A program made the position numbers and the translations under genes. DNA of 64,000 nucleotides from Paracentrotus lividus (taxonomy: Eukaryota; Echinodermata; Echinoidea; Camarodonta; Echinidae), in contig CALNVZ010000641.1 of NCBI GenBank assembly GCA_940671915.1, forward strand, positions 3,441,353-3,505,352. Direction: 5' to 3'. The notes beneath the pieces are model-generated. The model saw only the letters and a program-made list of their open reading frames with translations, was not told where the DNA came from and did not search any database. Below, one piece after another: positions 22,601 to 28,804 of the stretch; positions within the stretch are counted from its first letter, which is position 1, and the number at the start of each line of letters is the position of its first letter.

Positions 22601-24546
22601 TGAATTCCTTTGTATTCTTTTGTTTTATTACTTTCTATTGTTTTCAATTGTTTATATTTTTATGTATTTCGCAATTTTTTTGGCTCTGTTATGTTTCTGA
22701 AATGTACCTTGATTGATTTCAAGATATTCAAGATGATGCTTTCTGTTGTAGAGCAATTCAGGTGAATGGTGCATTCAGTACACAAATGGGCAATAATTGA
22801 ATTTTTCAATATATTAAAACTTTCATAATTACAAGTCAAAACAATGGTTCCTTAATTAATAACTATTTATATAGAGACTGAATAATGACTGTTCTGACTG
22901 GGGGAGGGGTAGATAAACTGCTGTTAGACCAAGTGGATATAAACCAGTTTATAGTATCATCATAATTGTATCTCTTTTGCTTTCTCTCTCCATCTCTGTT
23001 CCCTGTTTTCCTCTTTCTTCCATCCTTCTCCCTCTTTCTCTCTTTCCCACGCTCCTTTCTTTCTTTCCTATCTTTCTCTCTCTCTCTCTCACACTCTCTT
23101 TCTCTTCCTCTCTCTCACGCTCCATTCTTTCTTTCCTCTCTTTGTCTCTCTTATTCTCTCTCCTCCATTAGTTCTCTCTGCAAATTGGTAGCAACTTTAT
23201 TTTTCTCAATGCTTCATCCATTCGAAAAAGAGTGTTAAAAAGTAAACAATAAACATCGTGTGAATGAAAATGTTGAAATGCATCAAGGCATTTAATAATC
23301 AAGTGTGAATGAAAATGTTTAGAGTGATGAGTGTTTTCATTCAATATCTTATTAATGGATATAGGCTTAACAGAATAAAATCTTTTGGTGTGTTTATCAA
23401 GTTTGCCATCAGTATAAAATTATCAAACGAAACCCCAAAATGTCAATTTATATTGGAATTGGTAATAATACATGTAGATCATTATTTACTTGACCATTGC
23501 ACAATGAAGACCTTTGTTTATTTAAAAAAAAAGGGAAAAAAAGTTCTTATTCATGAATGAACAGATTTTTAATTTTACAGTGACTACTTCACTTTCTGCT
23601 TGTGTATAGTGTGTATTTCATAGCATTCTCACAACATATTGATGCAAAAACTTATAAATTGAATAATTAATCTGATTTGATTATGCTTTAGGTGGATCAT
23701 CGTCAAATTGTTGATACAGCTGCATTGTACAACCTTCCCAAGCAAAGAATCGTCTCTCTTAAATTCCTGGCATGGTATTTCCTAGGTGAGTTGATGTTGC
23801 TAACCTCTTTGTGACCCACTGGCATCTAGCAAAATGGAAATGCTCTGAAGATATAAGCTTTCAAAATGAAAGTGCTCTAAAGATAATTTTTTGAAGGCTC
23901 TTTTTTCTGCCGCCTCAAATCCACCGATAAGTTGCAGGTTACACTACAGAGGATATACATTTGCAGGAGTAGCACTTTATTCAATTATTGACCGTTCTTC
24001 TTGCAATTTGATATTCAATTTGGTTATGCTCCAGTAAACTATATTTTTTAAAATATACAAATGGAAAGCTTGGAATCTTTAGATTCAGAAAATACACATT
24101 TACTTGGTGGGGGTAGTTTTCCAGGGGGGGGGGTACATGTAGTTGTCCAGATGGTAATTGTCCTAGAACTCCTTTAATTCAGTTAGTGAAAAAATTAAGT
24201 GTCTGCATAATTATAATGATTACCCCCTGGGCAACTACCCCTACCCTATTTCTGGGGGTAGTTGTCCTGGGGGTTGTTATCTTTGGGGTAATTGTCCAGG
24301 GGGTGATCGTCCTGATACGATTATATGAGAAGATAAAAGATTTCACCCCTTTTTTTCTTCCCAGGAATAAACATCCAGTCTGAATCCCACGACAGTATTG
24401 AGGATGCCTACACAGCCCTGAGGCTCTACAAGAAATACCTGATACTGAAAGAAGAAGCAGAGGATGAAAAAGAATGGGAGTCACAGCTGAAGAAGATGTA
24501 CGAAGAAGGAAGAAAGCACAAGTGGAAAGTACCAGGAACTGAATGA
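596..24546 (+). CDS. PAN2: PAN2 deadenylase catalytic subunit, 3' part of gene (22 exons)
   Basis: The exons join in phase into about 980 codons that align along their length with animal PAN2, the nuclease of the cytoplasmic PAN2-PAN3 complex that shortens mRNA poly(A) tails. Visible in order: end of the WD40 propeller ([13 protein letters not shown]), the linker that receives PAN3 in known structures, the catalytically dead USP-like domain ([20 protein letters not shown]; zinc-binding CKVC and WCDDC pairs), and the DEDD RNase ([23 protein letters not shown]). Compared with the human protein (about 1200 residues), roughly 220 N-terminal residues are missing to the left of the window. Oddities: a CCCH finger at 14639-14763, an acidic/lysine-rich insert at 10097-10222, an apparent frameshift near 2456-2460, and partial copies of many exons in neighbouring introns. 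Splice sites were assigned by eye from GT/AG, reading phase and family similarity. Confidence 0.95.
1745..2410 (+). repeat. Four decayed tandem copies of a PAN2 WD40 exon
   Basis: Starting near 1745, 1916, 2097 and 2244, each copy has an ACAG-like acceptor followed by a variant of TTAGGAACCTTGAGCGTGGA and a version of the exon's TTTGACCTT..GAAC. Spacing is 147-181 bases and the intact exon begins at 2418. Copies have lost parts of the frame but keep the base missing from the real exon. Confidence 0.85.
2418..2556 (+). CDS. PAN2: PAN2 exon: WD40 blade, with apparent 1-base deletion
   Basis: The first part reads [12 protein letters not shown]. After 2455 the conserved frame jumps by one base and continues [20 protein letters not shown] then [12 protein letters not shown] up to a GTAAGA donor at 2557. 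Without the missing base the frame stops at a TAG about 40 bases on. The acceptor is taken at GGTTAG (2412-2417), preceded by a T-run. Decayed copies of this exon lie just upstream and carry the extra base. Confidence 0.8.
2640..2758. mobile_element. Small foldback element
   Basis: Ends are near inverted copies: GACCCATATTCATAAAACCT and AAGGTTTATGAACATGGCCC. About 119 bases, non-coding, in a PAN2 intron. Confidence 0.55.
3600..3744 (+). CDS. PAN2: PAN2 exon: WD40 blade
   Basis: Acceptor TTGCCCCCAG, phase 0. Reads [20 protein letters not shown] and on to [17 protein letters not shown], matching the human SGQCQFCEPTGL to GDSEG segment. Donor GTAAAG at 3745, leaving one base of a glycine codon. 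Confidence 0.93.
4286..4600 (+). mobile_element. tRNA-derived SINE
   Basis: The head has box A-like TAGTCTAGTGGTCTCAACA and box B-like GGTTCGACCC, the body GGTGTAAATGGGTACCTGG, and the tail AAAGTGCTTAGAGATG with an AT-rich end. Fragments of the same family occur at 8130-8255, 14822-15010 and 40478-40700. Confidence 0.75.
4632..4711 (+). CDS. PAN2: PAN2 exon: end of WD40 propeller
   Basis: Acceptor CAACTAG at 4630-4631; reads [18 protein letters not shown] then TETEFAEP, matching the conserved HLW...ETEFA segment that ends the propeller. Donor GTAAGT at 4712. The 3' tail of a SINE lies about 30 bases upstream. Confidence 0.93.
5359..5486 (+). CDS. PAN2: PAN2 exon: linker
   Basis: Acceptor TATATTCAG; reads [20 protein letters not shown] then [22 protein letters not shown]. 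The LLSDWP motif matches PAN2 just after the propeller, in the region that contacts PAN3 in known complexes. Donor GTAATA at 5487, phase 2. Confidence 0.92.
5549..5711. mobile_element. Foldback MITE (GTGTTTCACCAAGT type)
   Basis: Inverted ends TGTGTTTCACCAAGTCGTTC and GAATGAAATCGGTGAAACAC; the interior repeats CATTCGTAACTTA in both directions. A relative lies at 26146-26328. Confidence 0.65.
6155..6614 (+). repeat. Two truncated tandem copies of a PAN2 exon
   Basis: Copies at 6192-6271 and 6405-6484 match the first 80 bases of the real exon at 6615 and have the preceding acceptor. Each breaks off at GGAG followed by GTCCATGAAACAATAAGATC. The unit is about 210 bases and also contains intron. 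If GGAG/GT were used as a donor, the phase would equal that of the real exon. Confidence 0.92.
6615..6787 (+). CDS. PAN2: PAN2 exon: linker into USP-like domain
   Basis: Acceptor TTTGTACAG; reads [20 protein letters not shown] then [20 protein letters not shown] and on to ESPSGR. This matches the human PPVDAEILRTMKKVGFIGYAP segment. Donor GTAAGT at 6788. It is the third and only full-length copy of this exon; copies one and two stop after ...GG. Confidence 0.93.
6886..7203 (-). pseudogene. LINE reverse-transcriptase C-terminal fragment
   Basis: The minus strand reads [20 protein letters not shown] then [20 protein letters not shown]. The pattern YGDxAFSxxAPxLWNxLP...FK is typical of the C-terminal tail of non-LTR retrotransposon ORF2. 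It is a fragment with a frame change, lying in a PAN2 intron. Confidence 0.7.
7325..7425. repeat. CT microsatellite used as polypyrimidine tract
   Basis: About 100 bases of imperfect (CT)n run directly into the TTAG acceptor of the PAN2 exon at 7428. Confidence 0.9.
7428..7591 (+). CDS. PAN2: PAN2 exon: start of the inactive USP fold
   Basis: Acceptor CTGTTAG after a 100-base CT-rich tract; reads [20 protein letters not shown] then [20 protein letters not shown] and [14 protein letters not shown]. This is the signature of the PAN2 USP-like domain, in which the active-site cysteine position of true USPs is not catalytic. Donor GTAATT at 7592, phase 0. Confidence 0.96.
8130..8255 (+). mobile_element. 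SINE 3' end next to a splice acceptor
   Basis: AAAGTGCTTAGAGATG and ATTAGGCGCTATATAAAT match the tail of the SINE at 4286-4600. Its ATT-rich end abuts the acceptor of the exon at 8261. Confidence 0.65.
8261..8389 (+). CDS. PAN2: PAN2 exon: USP-like domain
   Basis: Acceptor TATATTACAG; reads [20 protein letters not shown] then [23 protein letters not shown], matching QVLYFLEP...EFCLACELGFLFHMLD of human PAN2. Donor GTAAGA at 8390. A truncated copy of its 3' half lies about 100 bases downstream. Confidence 0.96.
8490..8558 (+). repeat. Partial copy of the PAN2 exon at 8261
   Basis: The last 65 or so bases of the exon (from GCTTGTGAGATGAGCTTCC to TGCCAG) recur with two changes, followed by a GTGAGA donor-like site. 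No acceptor is seen. Confidence 0.92.
8577..9258 (+). mobile_element. Dispersed repeat, copy A
   Basis: Shares long stretches with two further copies at 55684-56195 (inverted) and 56276-56935. It contains hairpin words AAGCAAATAATCACC and GGTGATTATTTGCTT. On the minus strand the open stretch [20 protein letters not shown] is nearly kept in the copy near 56300. Ends near GTGACCAATCCTGTTGCAAC. Confidence 0.8.
9300..9585 (-). pseudogene. LINE C-terminal fragment
   Basis: The minus strand reads [20 protein letters not shown] then, after a stop, [11 protein letters not shown], again the C-terminal tail pattern of non-LTR ORF2. It lies directly upstream of the PAN2 exon at 9622. Confidence 0.55.
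9622..9771 (+). CDS. PAN2: PAN2 exon: USP-like domain
   Basis: Acceptor TTGAACAG; reads [20 protein letters not shown] then [20 protein letters not shown] and [10 protein letters not shown]. Matches human [16 protein letters not shown]...LIQRWNRFILTQL. Donor GTACAG at 9772, phase 0. Confidence 0.96.
10097..10222 (+). CDS. PAN2: PAN2 exon: charged insert in USP-like domain
   Basis: Acceptor AACCAG; begins [42 protein letters not shown]. The acidic then lysine-rich run replaces the unrelated DMQELEVPQAYRG loop of the human protein, and the exon ends near its GQLFS motif. Donor GTAATC at 10223, phase 0. Probably a disordered surface loop. Confidence 0.88.
10513..10612. repeat. GAT microsatellite
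   Basis: About 100 bases of (GAT)n with GGT and AAT interruptions in a PAN2 intron. The poly-Asp reading frame across it is not a gene. Confidence 0.95.
10635..10745. mobile_element. 110-base foldback MITE, copy 1
   Basis: Inverted ends CAGCTGATTGCAAGCAATT and TTTGATTGCAACTAAACTGT. Relatives lie at 19717-19812 and 41808-41900 with the same core GATTGCAATC..TTGA. Confidence 0.7.
11267..11366 (+). CDS. PAN2: PAN2 exon: zinc-binding part of USP-like domain
   Basis: Acceptor AATTTCCAG; reads [20 protein letters not shown] then [17 protein letters not shown] plus the WCDDC pair in the next exon correspond to the structural zinc site of PAN2. Donor GTACAT at 11367, phase 1. Confidence 0.93.
11410..11770. 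mobile_element. tRNA-like/foldback composite fragment
   Basis: Antisense tRNA-like words (AACCAGAAACCTCGTGATTG) are followed by an inverted pair CCAGAAATATTTAATATG and a matching ATTTCTGGTTAG. A better copy is at 45785-46020. Confidence 0.5.
11895..12130. mobile_element. MITE with GCGAATACAGTA end, copy 1
   Basis: Shares GCGAATTTAA, AGCCTGTGAACAT-like and AACAGCGAATACAGTA blocks with 15517-15757, where the left end ACTGTATTCG is preserved as an inverted match. Confidence 0.6.
12256..12371 (+). CDS. PAN2: PAN2 exon: zinc-binding part of USP-like domain
   Basis: Acceptor TTTTAG; reads [20 protein letters not shown] then [18 protein letters not shown], matching human NTQAWCDTCEKYQPT. Donor GTATGT at 12372, phase 0. 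Four further partial copies of the 3' three quarters of this exon follow in the intron. Confidence 0.95.
12372..12960 (+). repeat. Exon-derived minisatellite: four extra partial copies of a PAN2 exon
   Basis: Units begin near 12421, 12563, 12711 and 12853 with ATGAGTGTGTTAGTGGCA. Each includes the last 75 or so exon bases (AACATAGAGCAGTCTACACA to CCATCG), the GTATGT donor and flanking intron. The period is 142-148 bases. Three of the copies keep the exon reading frame and donor; the last loses the end. Confidence 0.95.
12961..13738. other. Intron sequence without recognised features
   Basis: AT-rich non-coding sequence. Nothing beyond short palindromes was recognised until the acceptor at 13738. 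Confidence 0.6.
13739..13837 (+). CDS. PAN2: PAN2 exon: USP-like domain
   Basis: Acceptor GACCCCAG; reads [20 protein letters not shown] then [13 protein letters not shown], matching human RHLPDILVINCEVNSSKEADFWR. Donor GTGAGG at 13838, phase 0. A shortened copy of its middle lies at about 14136-14185. Confidence 0.94.
14136..14185 (+). repeat. Partial copy of the PAN2 exon at 13739
   Basis: GTAGTTACAAGAGACTGCC and GATGTTATCACAATTAACTG match the exon's middle with about ten changes and a short internal duplication of AAGAGACTGCC. Confidence 0.8.
14639..14763 (+). CDS. PAN2: PAN2 exon with CCCH zinc finger
   Basis: Acceptor ATGGCAG; begins [18 protein letters not shown] and then [16 protein letters not shown], followed by DVQMGP. 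The spacing C-x5-C-x4-C-x3-H is that of the Nab2/ZC3H14 class of CCCH fingers, several of which bind poly(A). The remembered human PAN2 has a different sequence (KKHGGEISKNKEFALADW) here. Donor GTGAGT at 14764, phase 2. The exon call rests on open frame, phase agreement with both neighbours and good splice sites; the finger's function is inferred from its class. Confidence 0.87.
15035..15168 (+). pseudogene. LINE C-terminal fragment
   Basis: The plus strand reads [30 protein letters not shown] after CACTTGCTTGTCGTC-like sequence, the LWNxLPxxLR..FK pattern of non-LTR ORF2 tails. It abuts the foldback element at 15169. Confidence 0.55.
15169..15308. mobile_element. Foldback MITE (GACTTGTCGGACG type), copy 1
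   Basis: Inverted arms CATTTCATCAAAGGACTTGT and GACAAGTCCTTTCATGAAAC, with second inner arms TTTTATCCGACAA and TTGTCGGATAAAA. A relative lies at 26331-26484. Confidence 0.8.
15410..15503 (+). CDS. PAN2: PAN2 exon: USP-like domain
   Basis: Acceptor TGTATACAG; reads [20 protein letters not shown] then [11 protein letters not shown], matching the human NVWLPFSIRMKMTKNKGLDV segment. Donor GTAAGT at 15504, phase 0. Confidence 0.9.
15517..15757. mobile_element. MITE with ACTGTATTCG ends, copy 2
   Basis: Left ACTGTATTCGTGGAAAT, right ATAACAGCGAATACAGTA; the GCGCGAATTTAA blocks repeat inside. It lies immediately after the donor at 15504. Confidence 0.65.
15970..16190 (+). repeat. Two decayed copies of the start of the exon at 16418
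   Basis: GGAGACACGGTGGATGATGT near 15970 and a similar word near 16153 match the first 40 bases of the exon. The first copy keeps an ACACAG acceptor; the second has a small indel that breaks the frame. Confidence 0.88.
16418..16561 (+). CDS. PAN2: PAN2 exon: USP-like domain
   Basis: Acceptor ACCTCCAG; reads [20 protein letters not shown] then [20 protein letters not shown] and KTYHKRKE, matching human VHILDSRTGGSLVAHIKVGETYHQRKE. Donor GTAGGA at 16562, phase 0. Two decayed copies of its first third lie upstream. Confidence 0.95.
16785..17545 (-). mobile_element. TTAA-flanked piggyBac-like MITE, member 1
   Basis: Both ends read TTAACCCTAAAAAGACTGGG inward, with TTAA at 16785-16788 and 17542-17545. 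TTAA followed by CCCT is the piggyBac-superfamily hallmark. Near each end a G-run, loop CTCATTCAG and C-run form a hairpin. One end has an extra spacer of about 28 bases. The interior (CATAAGAAAT words, GTACCCGG-like block, GCATAAATTAGCAT words) is shared with members 2 and 3. No transposase. Orientation is opposite to the other two. Confidence 0.88.
17560..18190. other. Intron sequence without recognised features
   Basis: Unique-looking AT-rich sequence between two elements of the same PAN2 intron; nothing supported. Confidence 0.5.
18200..18668. mobile_element. Possible MITE
   Basis: Starts CTTAAAGGGATTAAGTAAC and ends GCATCCCTTTAAATG, a short inverted match, with a GC-rich centre unlike the flanks. 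Low certainty. Confidence 0.4.
18779..18929 (+). CDS. PAN2: PAN2 exon: end of USP-like domain
   Basis: Acceptor TTAACACAG; reads [20 protein letters not shown] then [20 protein letters not shown] and [10 protein letters not shown], matching human GVTHQQWYLFNDFLIEPIDK. Donor GTAAGT at 18930, phase 1. A partial copy lies at 19325-19407. Confidence 0.96.
19017..19289 (+). mobile_element. tRNA-derived SINE with (CAGAAA)n tail
   Basis: The head GTGTGGCCTAGTGGTTAGAG and GAGTTCGAATCCCAGCTCGG give boxes A and B of a full tRNA-like domain of about 72 bases. An unrelated body follows, ending in CAGAAACAGAAACAGAAA. The long non-tRNA body and simple-repeat tail make a SINE more likely than a tRNA gene. 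Confidence 0.8.
19322..19407 (+). repeat. Partial copy of the PAN2 exon at 18779
   Basis: GTTCAACTTAGATTGGAAGG through CATGACATTACAA repeats the last 80 or so exon bases with a handful of changes and is followed by GTAAGA. The SINE at 19017 sits between the exon and this copy. Confidence 0.92.
19717..19812. mobile_element. 110-base foldback MITE, copy 2
   Basis: AGCTGATTGCAATCGATTGA and TTTGATTGCAATCAACTG are inverted arms; same family as 10635-10745. Confidence 0.7.
19887..19985 (+). repeat. Partial copy of the PAN2 exon at 20114
   Basis: CAGCCCCATCAATGTAGG through CATAGAACGTTCACTCCCCT repeats the first 85 or so exon bases, with an acceptor-like TCTAG. After that the copy diverges, before the catalytic GLDAEF segment. 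Confidence 0.92.
20114..20268 (+). CDS. PAN2: PAN2 exon: start of exonuclease domain
   Basis: Acceptor CACTGTAG; reads [20 protein letters not shown] and KPHRTFTPL, ending [22 protein letters not shown] carries the first Asp and Glu of the DEDD active site. Donor GTACAG at 20269, phase 0. An upstream partial copy starts at about 19887. Confidence 0.95.
20269..20903. other. Intron sequence without recognised features
   Basis: AT-rich intron with TATGTA-type words; nothing coding recognised. Confidence 0.6.
20904..21047 (+). CDS. PAN2: PAN2 exon: exonuclease domain
   Basis: Acceptor TTATTTAG; reads [20 protein letters not shown] then [20 protein letters not shown] and DYISTQEQ, nearly the same as human PAN2. 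Donor GTGAGG at 21048, phase 0. Confidence 0.97.
21405..21660 (+). repeat. Two decayed copies of the exon at 21719
   Basis: The nearer copy (about 21540-21655) has a TGCAG acceptor and tracks the first 110 bases of the exon before diverging. The farther one (about 21412-21478) keeps only the CATCACCCTGAAGGCCACAT region. Unit about 180 bases. Confidence 0.9.
21719..21898 (+). CDS. PAN2: PAN2 exon: exonuclease domain
   Basis: Acceptor TTATGCAG; reads [20 protein letters not shown] then [20 protein letters not shown] and [25 protein letters not shown] carries the third catalytic Asp. Donor GTAAGT at 21899, phase 0. Two decayed partial copies lie upstream. Confidence 0.97.
22090..22910. other. 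Intron with possible Tc1/mariner-like end
   Basis: CACTGCCCTCCAAAAGTTTG resembles Tc1/mariner terminal sequence, but no matching right end was found. The rest is AT-rich. Weak call. Confidence 0.3.
22977..23165. repeat. CT-rich low-complexity tract
   Basis: About 190 bases of CTTT/CTCT-rich sequence on the plus strand in a PAN2 intron. The open frames through it encode only Leu/Ser/Phe runs. Confidence 0.9.
23692..23785 (+). CDS. PAN2: PAN2 exon: exonuclease domain
   Basis: Acceptor ATGCTTTAG; reads [20 protein letters not shown] then [11 protein letters not shown], matching human [28 protein letters not shown]. Donor GTGAGT at 23786, phase 1. Confidence 0.96.
24095..24325. repeat. Short G-rich minisatellite (GGGGTAATTGTCC type)
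   Basis: Irregular repeats of GGGGGTAGTTGTCCTGGG and its reverse complement, 20-25 bases each. The same motif recurs at 54285-54545 and, weakly, at 755-880. Confidence 0.7.
24365..24546 (+). CDS. PAN2: PAN2 last coding exon and stop
   Basis: Acceptor CTTCCCAG; reads [20 protein letters not shown] then [20 protein letters not shown], ending [11 protein letters not shown] and TGA at 24544-24546. HDSIEDA carries the DEDD histidine and final Asp. The C-terminus is shorter than human, lacking its tail after KVPEPEG. A tandem array built from this exon's end starts at once downstream. Confidence 0.96.
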
Positions 24547-25500
24547 AGGAAAGGATAGAAAGAAGGAGAAGAAAGAGGAGAGAGAGAGAGAGCGGGAATG
24601 AGAAGGAATGGGGGACACAGCAGATAAAGATGTATGAAGAAGAAAGCACAAGTGGAAAGTACCAGGAACTGAATGAAGGAAAGGATAGAAAGAAGGAGAA
24701 GAAAGAGAAGAGAGAGAGAGAGCGGGAATGAGAAGGAATGGGGGACACAGCAGATAAAGATGTATGAAGAAGAAAGCACAAGTGGAAAGTACCAGGAACT
24801 GAATGAAGGAAAGGATAGTAAGAAGGAGAGGAAAGAGGAGAGAGAGAGAGAGCGGGAATGAGAAGGAATGGGGGACACAGCAGATAAAGATGTATGACGA
24901 AGAACGAGAAGGGAAGAGAAAAAGAAAGGTGATTGAGTAGGAGTGGGAGATGCATCATGATAAGTTGTACAAAAAAGGGGGATATCCTATTGGAAGTTAC
25001 TATGAACTGAATGAATGAATGTGTAAAGATGGACAGAAGGGGAAGAAGATGAGAGAGGAGAATGAGAAGCAATTGGAGGCACAGCTGCAAAAAGAACAAA
25101 ACAGGAGGAGAGCACAAGTGGAAAGTACCAGGAACCAAATAAACAAATGTGTAAAGATTGACAGAAGAAGAGAAAAGATAGATAGTAGGAGAATGAGAAG
25201 GATTGGGAGACGCAGCAGAAACAGATGTATAGAGAAGGAACAAAAAAATAAAAGTTTAAAATGCTTGGGATAGAATGAACATGCATGTACAGAAAGACGG
25301 AAGTAGAAGAGGGAATGAGGATGATATAAAGGAGAAGGATGAGAAGGAATGGGAGAGATGGATGAAAAATACATATGAAGAAGGGAGAAAACACAAATGG
25401 AAAATACATATACATGTACTTATACCAGAAACTGAATCATTATTATGTGCAAAAATGGACAGAAAGAGTAGAGGGTAAGAGGACAATCAAAAGGAAAAGG
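24470..25500 (+). repeat. Minisatellite grown from the last PAN2 exon
   Basis: Three close units of exactly 130 bases start at 24541, 24671 and 24801 (GAATGAAGGAAAGGATAG). Degenerate units continue to about 25500. Each contains the exon's AGCACAAGTGGAAAGTACCA and GATGTATGAAGAAG words plus a GA-rich stretch, so coding and 3' UTR sequence were amplified together. The last 75 bases of the PAN2 coding sequence are the founder. Confidence 0.93.
25247..25252 (+). promoter_or_regulatory. Candidate PAN2 poly(A) signal
   Basis: An AATAAA 700 bases after the stop, the first canonical one noticed on this strand. If used, most of the exon-derived minisatellite would be in the 3' UTR. Position alone supports it. 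Confidence 0.3.
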
Positions 25501-26145
25501 TGCTATATTGGAAAAAGGGAAGGATGAGAGAAAGAGGAAACATAAGGGAAGAGTAAAAATGTACAAGAAACAGAATGGACAAAATCATGAAAATATACGA
25601 AAGGAGAAAAGAGATTAAGATATTTTTGCGAGAATGATTTAATATGGGCCAAAGAAATTGGACCTAAATATTTGGTACATGCATCTCTGAACAAAGTTCA
25701 TCTCTGAAAGAGTCTCTGCTAGTCAGTTGACTTTACATGTCCACACAATGCCTAATGAACATTGCCTGATAGTGCTTCTATGTAAATACTACCCGTCAAT
25801 CAATAAGATAAACGTCGATTGATATCTAAATATTTACAGTCCCCTGCCAACAGTGGGATGTTCACGTATTGTCTATTTATACAACTGCTCTTCAAACAGT
25901 ATCATACAGTCCTTCATGAATTATCGGTTAAAAATTGATGTTTTGGGCTTTGTCTACGCATGCTGTCACCAAGCTATTTTGTGTGGCGGGAACACGATTT
26001 ATAGCTTGTGAATTGTAGATAAATATGGATTTTTATTAGGCCTCGTTCAAACAATATCCTGTTTAACGTCAATTATTGATCAAACATGAATGTTTTTAAT
26101 AGGATTGCGTCAATGCCTACTATCATCTAGTCATATTGTGTTCCG

Positions 26146-26328
26146 AGTGGTGCTTCACCAGTCATTCTCAAAGTTACGAACAAGAGTTATGAACAATTTT
26201 AGAAACGACTGGAACATGTTGGTGGGTGCTATAGTAATCACATTCTTTATAATCGAGCACAAGAACTGATCACCAGTTGTTTGTAAAGTCATTCATAACC
26301 AATGAACCACTTGGTGAAACACGGCCCA
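26146..26328. mobile_element. Foldback MITE, relative of 5549-5711
   Basis: GTGGTGCTTCACCAGTCATT and AACCACTTGGTGAAACACGG are inverted ends. The interior has ACTGGAACATGTTGGTGGGT, similar to the copy at 5549. Confidence 0.65.
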
Positions 26329-26330
26329 GG

Positions 26331-26484
26331 AGAGTGTTTCATGAAGTGACTTGTCGGACGTTTTATCTGACAAACTGTTATAAGCTACTGAAATGCTTGC
26401 ATCTGATTGGCTGAGAGCAAATTTGTCGGATGAAACGTCCGACAAGTCCTTTCATGAAATGCCCCCCCCCCCCCCCCCCCCCCG
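26331..26484. mobile_element. Foldback MITE (GACTTGTCGGACG type), copy 2
   Basis: GTTTCATGAAGTGACTTGTC and GACAAGTCCTTTCATGAAAT inverted arms, ending in a run of more than 20 C. Same family as 15169-15308. Confidence 0.8.
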
Positions 26485-27427
26485 GTACCTAATTTAGAGC
26501 TAATTCAGGGCATTGTGAATTATAGGAAAACATTTATTTTTATCTGGCCATGTTCAAACAATACCGTGTTAAACATGAATTATTGATCAAATATGAATAG
26601 GCTGTGTCCGTGACTACTGGCATCAAATACAGTTTTACACAATATTGTGTAAAGGTAATTTAGAACTTTTTCAGGGTATCATGAAGTACATGTGAACATC
26701 AATATTTATTAGGCATTGTTCAAACAACATCGTGTTAAACATGAATTATTGATCAAATATGAATAGGCTGTGTCTGTGACTACTGGTATCAAGTAATATT
26801 GTTTAAAGGTAATTTAGAACCCTTTCAGGGTATCATGAATTCAAGCTGAACATCGATATTTATTAGGCAGTGTTCATCAAATAGTGATCAAATAAGGATG
26901 TGTGTTAATAGGGATGTGTGTTTAGGCTGTGCCAATACCTGTTCTCACTAAGACATACATGTACATGTATCATGTTCAGTTACCTAATTTAGGTATTATG
27001 AATATTAGGTAAGCATGGATATTTATCAGGCCATGTTCAAACAATGTCATGTTAATTTGTCAATTATTGATGAAAGTCAAATATTACATGTACATGTATG
27101 TTGATTGGCCATGTCAATGACAGCTGTTACTAAGTCACACTGTCTAATTATAAACCAGCCTGTCACAGACCACGGGAAGCAACACAGAATGTGTTAACAA
27201 TTTTTTTGTTGGCAAATGACTGCTCTCAACCCGGTCAAGGGGCTCTATGCCACCACCTATGCATTCCAGTGCTCTGTAAAGTAAAGAGTTACGATCGATT
27301 GCAAATTTGAAATGATTTTTCTGATTGGTTCCGAGTGAGGCTTTTATGCAAAATAGTGCATGCAACAAGATTGCCTACTATCAATTTGCATTTTTTTTTT
27401 TGGTGATATGGGGTCCTGAATATAAAC

Positions 27428-28507
27428 ACTTCCCAAAAAGTTTCGCAAATCGATTTTGGGCCATGATAACTTTTAAGGTGCGCTAAAGTTATTTCTGATT
27501 TTCGTACCATTGGAGAGATAATTTATTCCCCTTTTTTATTGGTATCATATTTGTAATGAGTGTGTCATGCTTAAATGCACAGAATATCAGAATATGGAGA
27601 AAAGTAAAACGTCGAATATATAAAATGTAAAATGCACTTTTATTGATCACATTGGAGTTCTTCAACTCGACTTTAAACCCTTATAACTTTTGGGGTAATT
27701 TATCATTTTTATTGAATTTGGACCATTGTCAAGTTCAGTTATTCCTCTTTGTATTGATACAATGTACCTAATTTGTCATGGTGATGTCATGCCTGGGTCT
27801 ACAGAACACCTGAATACCCCCTGAATGCAAGGCGAAGCGACAGATAATGTTCAACTTGAATGTTCTGCCACACAAATTTGGACCTTGATACATTTTAATG
27901 TGGGTTTTTATCACTATCAATTTTTATAGCATTGAAAAGTTCATTTATTCTTTTTATTGATACCATATTTGCAATGGTAACATCATGATTGAATGCACAT
28001 AATTCCTGAATATATAGCAAAAAAGTGAAAAGTTGCAAAATGCATTGTTATTGCTCAAATTCAGTAACTCGCAACGGACAATAACACTCACAATAGGCAT
28101 TCAATTTGCAAAATTTGACTTCTGACTTGTCTAAGATTCAGGTGATCTGTGCATACACGAACAATACTATTGTTACAATTAGGGTATCACCGAAAAGTGG
28201 AATAAATGAGCTGGAAAATGTTATAAAATTCAATGAAAATTAGAAAATACCCCAAAAGTTACCAGGGCCTAAAATCGGGATTTGGAATTCAATTTTATCA
28301 ATAAAAATGCATTTTGCAACATTTGACTTTTTACTTTTATCCATATTCTGATATTTTGTGCATTTAAGCATGACACAATCATTACAAATAGGATATCAAT
28401 AAAAAGTGGAATAAATTATCTTTCCAATAGTGCGAATATCAGGAATAACTAAAGCATATCTGAAAAGTTATCATTGTCCAAAGTCGATTTGCGAAACTTT
28501 TTGTTAG
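27428..28507. mobile_element. Large foldback element, about 1.1 kb
   Basis: Ends AAAAAGTTTCGCAAATCGAT and ATCGATTTGCGAAACTTTTT (nearly exact, the right one as TCGATTTGCGAAACTTTTTG) are inverted. Internal words such as TGCACAGAATATCAGAATAT occur again in reverse near 28330. A relative is at 61218-62222 and a distant one at 53626-54282. No coding potential. Confidence 0.85.
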
Positions 28508-28804
28508 GGTTGTATAAAGAATCATCTAGCCATATTTTTTTTACTAAAAGTATACTGGTAATATATTTTAGCCATTTCTGGATAAAATTTGCTCTAACAA
28601 TGAATTAGTAATATAATCATAATAATTTCAGCTGACAAAGTAGTTAAGTATTCAAAGCACCATCTCTGATATATTCCTTTAAATGAGATGAGAATAAATT
28701 ATAACATTCCTTCTGTTTACTCTTGCCTCTCATACAACCTCCAAGAAAGCCAAGCCTCCAGACTGGAAAAGAGAAAGTGGGCTGCAGTTGTGTCTCCTAA
28801 ATTA

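Larger units (their letters stand above)
25920..27130. repeat. Degenerate tandem repeat interrupted by MITEs
   Basis: Words TGTTCAAACAATATC, CGTGTTAAACATGAATTATT and GATCAAATATGAATAGG recur near 26045, 26555, 26715, 26875 and 27025. Two foldback elements (26146-26328 and 26331-26484) split the first unit. Confidence 0.65.

Noticed and set aside
24179..25243. 354-residue open frame on the minus strand
   Set aside because: It is the antisense of GA-rich exon-derived repeats and codes only Leu/Ser/Phe/Pro-rich repeats; the real gene is PAN2 on the other strand.
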